A stretch of DNA of 64,000 bases from Talpa occidentalis (Eukaryota; Chordata; Mammalia; Eulipotyphla; Talpidae), in contig NW_023601754.1 of the NCBI RefSeq assembly GCF_014898055.3, positions 48,291,013-48,355,012 of the forward strand, in the 5' to 3' direction. The notes beneath the pieces are model-generated. The model was given only the letters and a program-made list of their open reading frames with translations. It was not told where the DNA came from and ran no database searches. The translations under genes were made by a program, and so were the position numbers. Below, piece after piece: positions 57,438 to 64,000 of this stretch (within the stretch, counting starts at the first letter, position 1; each line of letters opens with the position of its first letter).

Positions 57438-59008
57438 ACTGCGTGTGAGTGCACAGTCATTTATTCATTCGATAATTCACTCAACATCCCCAGTGCTAAC
57501 TGCAGTCGTGAGTGACTTATGGTTTATGGACAGGCAGAGCAGCCTCTTCATAGCAAGTGTTTTGGGATCAGTCACCGTAACGAGGTCAGTACAGGGGTCC
57601 CTAATACTCCTGTGGGGAACATAGCCTTGCTCCAGATGGTTAGCAATGTGTGGGAGACAGCACGCGGTTGGTATACTCTCTGGCATAGCGGTAGGCCTCA
57701 ACTGTGTCACTTTAATTCTCACAGTAAATTCTGAGATGTTCCTAAGGGAACATTAGGAATTTTCCATCCTAATGGAATGGAGCTGAGGACACAAGGATAT
57801 GGCACAGTGGGTGCAGGACAGCCCTGGAGCTGGAGTCAGCTGTCCTGAGGGGAGACCCCGGCAGCGAGTCAGGCTTTGGGAGCAGTTTTCAGTTTTGCAC
57901 ATTCCACCCTCAGGGAGGCGGAGCCCTTATTTGAGAAGGGCATGTGAAGGCGATTCCCTGCCTGAGCATCCTCTGGGAGACCTGCAGACGGATGGGCTGG
58001 GTCCAGCAGGCACAGACCCACAGCTTAACTGGTTTTGAGCCACCAGAGGGTGAGGGTGATGGTGAGGATTCAAGGAGACGAGCTTTGCGTGGCCTGGGGT
58101 GTGCAGGAGCCAAATCTCTCCCACGGATGTGAGCGGGTTTGCAAGACACAGACTGGAGGTGCCCTCTCTAGTCGCTCAGGGTGGAGGCGCAGGAAACTCG
58201 GCACCTGGGGAGATGCACTTGGAAGGAAAGAGTTGGATCCCCTGTGTGTTCAGGGGCCAAGTGCGTGTGTCCTCAGTCTCAGGAGGGGCATGTATAGAGC
58301 TTGCTCTGAATGTACAGCGTGGAGCTCACGCAAAATATGAAGCATTCAACAGTGTGTGACTCAAAGCACTTATTGTGACAGACTTGTCTGTACGTATCTG
58401 AGCTCACGTGACACACTTTGTAGGACCACAAAGCACAAAGAGGAGAAGCTCATGGACGCTCACATCGTACAACTGCATTTTGTTTCCATGTGTGCCCATG
58501 CAGATCTGCAGATGTGTCAGCGATCACATGTGTGGCCTGGGTGCTTGTAGTGTATGCACCTGTATCCGTGTCCACCTACAGCAATCATGTCCTTTATCGA
58601 CGCATTAGAACTTCCTACTTTGAGAGAAATGACCAATCCTATTATCTAGAATATTGACATTTCTTAAAGTGTGTTCTATCTGGTGTGTATATTGCTATAC
58701 AATCGATTGTTTAAAAAAATACATGCTTTTCCTATTATCAATTTATTGTTTAACCAACCTCTTAAAACAAATCCAAAGTGTATAGTAACATTTATTTGAA
58801 CTTAAAAGTTGCAATTCACCTTTAAGTGTAATATAGTATTTTCATTATTATATTAGATGTATAATTTTAGAATGTCTTTTCATATTTTGTCTATGCTAGC
58901 TTCTTTTCCTTTGGTGTTAAATGTGATCCTATTAGAAATGCACTCGATATTTCTGCATTATAATCACCACATCTTCTTCGAAGGTTGTGTAGAAAGTATT
59001 GTTTGATT
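57438..59008. other. V1R-7 3' flank (array unit), no further gene
   Basis: Carries the GAGATGTTCCTAAGGG block of the V1R-3/4/7 group near 57731, and the uninterrupted AT-rich part around 58850 (TAATTTTAGAATGTC) as after V1R-2 and V1R-4. Confidence 0.6.
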
Positions 59009-59260
59009 GTTTTTTAAAGATTAATTTATGCGTAGGAGAGTTGGGATACAGGCCTTGATGGGGGTGGGTTGAGAAGATTCACCAGAGACACAGTGGGGAA
59101 CGGAACAGGCAGACTGACTGAAACACACTGCTGAGGGGAGCAGCGGGTGAGACAGCCCTATGGGTTTCATCCTGGTTGATCTGGGATCGAACTCGTGCTG
59201 CAGAGGCTGTGGATCGCCTCACAGTGCGGCGTTTAAACCCTTGCACCACCAGGGAGGCCC
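59009..59260 (-). mobile_element. tRNA-derived SINE in spacer 7
   Basis: AGTATTGTTTGATT before; TATTGTTTGATTTTTACC after, with one mutated base. Paralogous to the copy at 12179. The B box complement is GGGATCGAACTCG. Confidence 0.9.
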
Positions 59261-60176
59261 TATATTGTTTGATTTTTACCTAGAAATTTCATTCTGTTTC
59301 TAAGAGCTCACCACAGCGACATTTAGTCGCTGAATCCACCTTTGCCACATCAGGACGTGGAAATATGAGTCTGTTTTCCTCATCCCATCTTTCTAAGCCC
59401 TCTGGTATGGTTTTTACATACTTAACGCCCCACCCCGGTGAGGCAGAGTAAGTCCCCATGAGCTCACCCTGTCCTCAGTCCCTGGATACCAAAAACAGGG
59501 TCTTGTCTAACCCTGGCCTCGGGGTCCCCCCACAACCACCCCTCAGGCCACCCTGCTCTGCCACCTGACCCAAGGTCACCACCCAGCAGGGCCCTTTTTG
59601 TGGAGGAGGTGGATCGAGCACCTTCCTCTTTGGGTCTGTTTGATGCTGTCTATGCATTTTCTGCTGCCCTGATGTTGGTCCTTCCCTGACGTTGCTGTCC
59701 AGCACCCTGTTGTGTCACCAGCAAACACCTGATCATACCTGGTTACTTTGCCCAGGGAGCACCCCACATCCCCCAACCCCAGTTCCTCCAGGTCCTAGGG
59801 GCTGAGGGAGAAGCTTTGTTTCTTGTAAAGAAATTCTAATTCAATAAATCTGCGCCTCCTGAGCGAGTGTCCTCACGACATTTATAGCTCTAGACCCTGC
59901 CATGTCTGCTGTGTCCTTAGGGTCAAGTCCTGCCCACAGCCCACTGGAGGTGAGTTTGACACTTCTGTGTGGATTTCAGGCTTAACCGCTTCTCAGAAGC
60001 CCATGGTATCTTCTTCCAGCCAGCAGGAGGACTGTTCATGGAGACGCGATTTTCTTCTGCTGTGGGGAAGCTTTGAGGGGGATGTGGCCCCAGTTGCTTC
60101 ATTTTGCTTTTGTTTCCCTTGCTGGGATCGGTCCCCAAACACATCTCTGAGCCTGATCGCGATGGCATCGATCTAT

Positions 60177-60346
60177 GTTTTCTTCCCTGGAGTTTACGGT
60201 CTCAGGTCCTCCACCCAATGTTTATTCCATTTTGTGTTCATGTTCACGGTGGTGGAGCATGTGCGCCAGCTCCACTCTGCTGTGCGAGGTTGTCCAGTTT
60301 CCCCAACTCTGTCTGTGGGAAACTGTCTCCCTGTCTTGTAAGCTGT
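60177..60346 (-). repeat. Ancient L1 ORF2 3'-end relic (spacer 7)
   Basis: Paralogous to 13345-13515; one base is missing in GGTGGTGGAGCATGTG relative to the other units, which breaks the incidental frame. Confidence 0.62.
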
Positions 60347-60960
60347 CGGTTTCTGTGCCGTAAATGTCCTCCACGTGAGTGTGCTCTCTTTCCAGACACT
60401 CACAGACAAGACGTTTGTCCCTGAGCTGAAACTGGAATCCACAGGCAGTAAAAGTAGGTTCCTGTAGCGATTTCTGTATCGCAAGTTCACTGCAGCGATT
60501 GCAAGAGCCAAGAGGTGACAGAGCCCACAGCTGATGAACTGACCAAGAAGCCAGCAGGCCAAGGCCGAGAGCGCCATGTGGTTCCCGGGTGGGAAAAAGA
60601 GGGGTGAGTTCTGGGGGAACAGACCGGCAGACGCCGGGACTACCTAGACACTACCTGGGAACATAGACAAGGGGGGATCCCACTCATGTGACCCTCTTAG
60701 CATCCGGATGCTAATTTTGCAGCCGCTGAGGGGAAGGGAGACCTTGGGCTGTGATGGCGGTGCGGGCCCCGGGCCTTGTTGCATTGGGTTGGGGCCCGGA
60801 CATCTGCATTGGCCACAGCCCCCAGGGCTCGTGGCTGTGAGCAGTGAAGGGAGCTCCAGTGGCCGCGACGGGATCGTGCTGGGAAGGAGAGCTCTGCAGT
60901 GGATTCCATGGGCTCCCTCCCCTCATCATCTTGTCGCCTGTCTATCCCGCTTCTGCCATT

Positions 60961-61229
60961 AATTTATTTATTAAGATTTGTTTATTTATGAATACAAGAG
61001 CTGGGGTACAGGCCAGAGATGGGGGGTGAGAGGATCCACCAGAAAAGAGCAGGAAATAGAACAGGCACTGACTGCAATACACTGCTGAGGGGAGCAGCGG
61101 GTGAGTCAGGAGAGGGCTGCCTCGCCATGTGGGTTTCTCCCTGGCCTGCCAGGGATTGAACTCGTGCTGCAGAGGCTGTGGATCACTTCATAGTGCGGTG
61201 CATAACCCCTTGTGCCACCAGGGAGGCCC
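60961..61229 (-). mobile_element. tRNA-derived SINE, second copy of spacer 7
   Basis: Paralogous to 14129 and 53641, ending CACCAGGGAGGCC before CTAAGTGAGTCTCAATTG. Confidence 0.9.
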
Positions 61230-61862
61230 TAAGTGAGTCTCAATTGTGTTCTCTTTGGATACCCGTAAAGTATCACCCCCATGTAGCCCCAGGCATCTCC
61301 CCCACTTTCGACCCCAGACACCACCGTGCTGCTCCCTCCATGATGTGCTCCTCATGTTCCCCCTCGCTCCTGAGCCTCCTGGTCTGTGTGCCTCAGCACC
61401 TGCACAGGTCACTAGGACTCCCTGCCTGGGCACCAGCCCCCAAGTCCCCAGAGCGCCCTCTCCGCCGCATGCTGCGCCCTCTCTGCCATCCGGCCTCCTG
61501 CCAACCACTCGGCCACCGCCAGCCCTCCTGCATCTGTGTCCATGCAGAGCCCACCGTCTGCCTCCTCCCTGACCTGCTCTCCACCCAGTTCAGCCGCCCC
61601 AAGTCCACGGACCCTTACTCGGGCCTAGACTCCCTCGAGAACCCACTGAAACTTGGGCCTGCCACCCTGCCACCCTGACTCCCGGGGGTGAACCTCTCAG
61701 TGAGCAGAGCCTCCCTGGGCCGCCCCTCCTCTGCAGACTCCAGGCTGTCCTGTTTATTCTGGGGCTCCTCCCAGGAGCTCTGATGCCCCCAGCGCCCAGG
61801 GAATCAGAGTCTCCCCAACGCCCCAATCTCTGGACAGCTGCTAAGGACTCAGAAGTTGTTCT

Positions 61863-62068
61863 TGGCAATTAGCAGCAGAAACAATTTTCACGACTCTTCT
61901 GAGCTCCCAGGCCTGTCACTATCGGGCAGCTCCAGGGGATCCGATAATTGCGGGTCTGACGGGGAGTGGGTCCCAGCGGCAGACACTATATTCTGGGGTG
62001 CACTAGGCCCGGCACGAGGACACAGGATGAGCCCTTCCTGAGCCCAGCACCCGGGCGGCAAGTAGCCG
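61863..62068 (+). promoter_or_regulatory. V1R-8 promoter and putative non-coding exon 1
   Basis: GGCAATTAGC near 61863, GATAATTGC at 61943-61951, CTATATT at 61986-61992, donor CG|GTGAGT with GT at 62069. Confidence 0.6.
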
Positions 62069-63016
62069 GTGAGTCTGCTCTGTGTTCACGGGGGCGGATG
62101 TGGGAGGAGGACAGGGGTGCAGGAGGGACACGGGCAGGAGGGGACCCGCTCCTGGAGCACAGCCGGTGCAGATATCTCCCAGGCTAGTGAAGACAGCGGG
62201 GTGCAGGCCCCCACCCTGTGTGCGCCTGGTGTCTGGCTCGGGCTCCACAGGCCCAGGGGGCTGCGGGTCCAGGCAGCCCAGGAGCACCCTGACTCCCCTG
62301 ACCTCAGCGTGGAGGATCTGGGGCTCCTGCTGTTCAGCCTCCTCAGCAGGAGTCCTGGCCTGATGCCCAGGGCCATGGGGCATATAGGGGCCTCCCTGCT
62401 GGTGAGACAGGGCCGGGGGCTCCACGGGGCTCTGGTCCTGGCAGAAAGCCCGTCTGAGAGCCGGTGGGGAGGAGACGGTCCCCGACACGGAGGGTGAGGG
62501 ATGCAGCGGGCTGCGTCCATGGGTCTGCACTGTGCAGAGACTTTCCTCCTAAATGTAGGGACAGCAGCACTGTAGGAAAATAAAGCTGCGGGCTGCAGAC
62601 GTTTTCAGGCTGAAGAGTGTCCTGTCCCATCTCTGCCGCTGTCCATGTGATAACCCCGTCACTCTGGGCACCAGTCCCGCCTCGGCAGGTCTGTGTCTGC
62701 TCCTTCCCCTTCACGCACGATCTGGTCTCATGACTGGCCGTCCTGGGACCCAGCCCTGCAGCTCAGGTGCCAACAGCTCCTGGCTGAGGTTGGTGACCAG
62801 GACCCGCGCCTCCCTGTGCTCTCTTCTGAGGCTGCACTTCTCGCCCTGCTGCTCGGGCGCGCAGCTCCTGGAGGGGCCCGAGGCTCTGCTGTGCTCCTAC
62901 CGTCCTGCTGCTCTGCACCTGCCAGGCTCACAGAGAGCCCAGGACACCCTGTAGCCCGTGCTGGGGGCTCCCTGGTCTCCGTAGCTTTAGCAAAGTGTAA
63001 AACTGACTCAGATATT

Positions 63017-63284
63017 GAGCCATCCTGGTGGCGCAGCGGTTGAGCGCTGAGTTGCGAAACTGCTCGTAGCCTCTGTAGCGTCGGTTCGACACTGGCCGCA
63101 GGTGAGGGTCGCACATGGGGCTCAGACCTCTCCTCTCGCCCACTACTCCCCTCCGCCGTGTGTTTTTTTCAGTCTGCCTGTTCTGCTTCTCGCTCTGGCT
63201 CTGGTGAATTCTCTCACCCTCCCCCGCTTCTGACTGTACCCAGTGCTTGTATAATAAATAGATAAATAAATCTTTAAAAAAAAA
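63017..63284 (+). mobile_element. tRNA-derived SINE in V1R-8 5' intron
   Basis: GAGCCATCCTGGTGGCGCAG head and the same diverged duplication as in units 2, 3 and 7 (CTCAGATATT, then GAGTAAGATATT). Confidence 0.9.
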
Positions 63285-63811
63285 TGAGTAAGATATTAGA
63301 TCAAAAATATGTGAAAATTTGTCACTAGCAAAGTTAAATCAAGTGCCACGGCTCTCACCAGTAGTGACAAAATACACAGTCAAATCTAGCTGTCATTTAC
63401 CTGGAGACCGGCTGAGGGGCCCCTGTGAGTGTGGGTCCAGTGTCCTGTGTTGTCCCCGCCCAGCCAGGTGCAGCTCTCCTCTCGGCCCGAACCGAGGAAT
63501 GAGTCTGGAGAACCAGGATCCCCTGTGTGCCTGTGCGCCCTCCTCTTCACGGGGTCTGGAGAGGCCGCCTCAGGAGTCGTGAGGAAGGAAGTTACCTTGC
63601 CTGGGGCACGTCAGAGCCGTGAGTCCTGGTTGTCCGTTCAGCCACTGAAGTCTCGAAAGGATGAGCGCCTTGACGTGAACATGTCAGAGCGGGAGCTGTG
63701 CTGGGAGGGGAGGTCAGGGCTGCACCTGCCATGATCCAGGAGCCTGAGCCTCGGGTTCCTGGACAGGGTCCTCCTGCTCAGAAGGCCCACGTCAGCGTGG
63801 GAACTGGCAGG

Positions 63812-64000
63812 ATGGACGCCAGGCATTTGGCCGTACAAATGATTTTCTTCTTCCAAATTGTACTCGGGCTTCTGGGGAACCTCTCTCTCCTTTCCCATCA
63901 CCTCTTTGTCTCTCTCACTGGCTGTCGGCCGAGGGCCACCGATTTCATTGTCAAGAACCTGATTGTGGCCAATTGCCTGGTCCTCATGTCGGGTGGAATC
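63812..64000 (+). CDS. V1R-8: type-1 vomeronasal receptor, N-terminal part, cut by window end
   Basis: The 63 codons present run from MDARHLAVQ through TM1 (LGLLGNLSLLSHHLF) into TM2 (IVKNLIVANCLVLMSGGI) with no break. They are almost identical to V1R-2 and V1R-3, with which it shares SGG where V1R-1, V1R-4 and V1R-7 have SSG. The upstream in-frame ATG is at 63731. Whether the gene is intact cannot be judged here. Confidence 0.9.
   Translation, partial: MDARHLAVQMIFFFQIVLGLLGNLSLLSHHLFVSLTGCRPRATDFIVKNLIVANCLVLMSGGI

Noticed and set aside
8058..64000. CRISPR-like or satellite array because of regular spacing
   Set aside because: The period is about 7 kb with genes inside; this is gene-cluster segmental duplication in a mammalian genome.

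Overview
The window is nuclear DNA of a placental mammal. The evidence is a LINE-1 retrotransposon at the left end, about twenty copies of one tRNA-derived SINE with A and B boxes, a solo retroviral LTR, and a cluster of intronless-CDS type-1 vomeronasal (pheromone) receptor genes (V1R). I cannot name the species. The SINE (head reading roughly GGGCCTCCCTGGTGGCGCAG, about 265-280 bp, A-rich tail) is lineage-specific, but I do not recognise its host with confidence.

Layout. 1-4894: minus-strand L1 with a structurally complete 5' end, a broken ORF1 and a broken ORF2; its 3' end lies left of the window. 4895-8057: left flank with two SINEs and no recognisable gene. 8058-41793: five tandem units of about 7.2 kb, each with promoter and putative non-coding exon 1, then an intron (carrying a SINE in units 1-4), a single-exon V1R CDS and a spacer with one or two SINEs and an old L1 relic. 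They carry V1R-1 to V1R-4 (open reading frames) and V1R-5 (older, disrupted). 41794-52470: non-array island with one inverted V1R of another subfamily (V1R-6, minus strand), a solo LTR, SINEs and microsatellites. 52471-64000: the array resumes with V1R-7 and the first part of V1R-8, which is cut by the window end. A 100-N assembly gap at 21362-21461 replaces about 1.2 kb, including the promoter and exon 1 of V1R-3.

The intact receptors are seven-transmembrane, G-protein-coupled chemoreceptors expected in vomeronasal sensory neurons. Copies 1-4, 7 and 8 are nearly identical in the N-terminal part (up to ECL1) and differ mainly at ECL1/TM3, ECL2, the start of TM7 and the C-terminus. Every readable promoter has the same layout: GATAATTGC, about 40-48 bp, a CTATAT TATA-like box, about 80 bp, a GTGAG splice donor. 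The same layout occurs on the opposite strand 2.9 kb upstream of the distantly related V1R-6, so it predates the array. Spacer sequences alternate in two types (A-B-A-B), giving a dimeric repeat of about 13.4 kb. Flank markers disagree with CDS markers (V1R-4 is a mosaic), pointing to unequal exchange and gene conversion.
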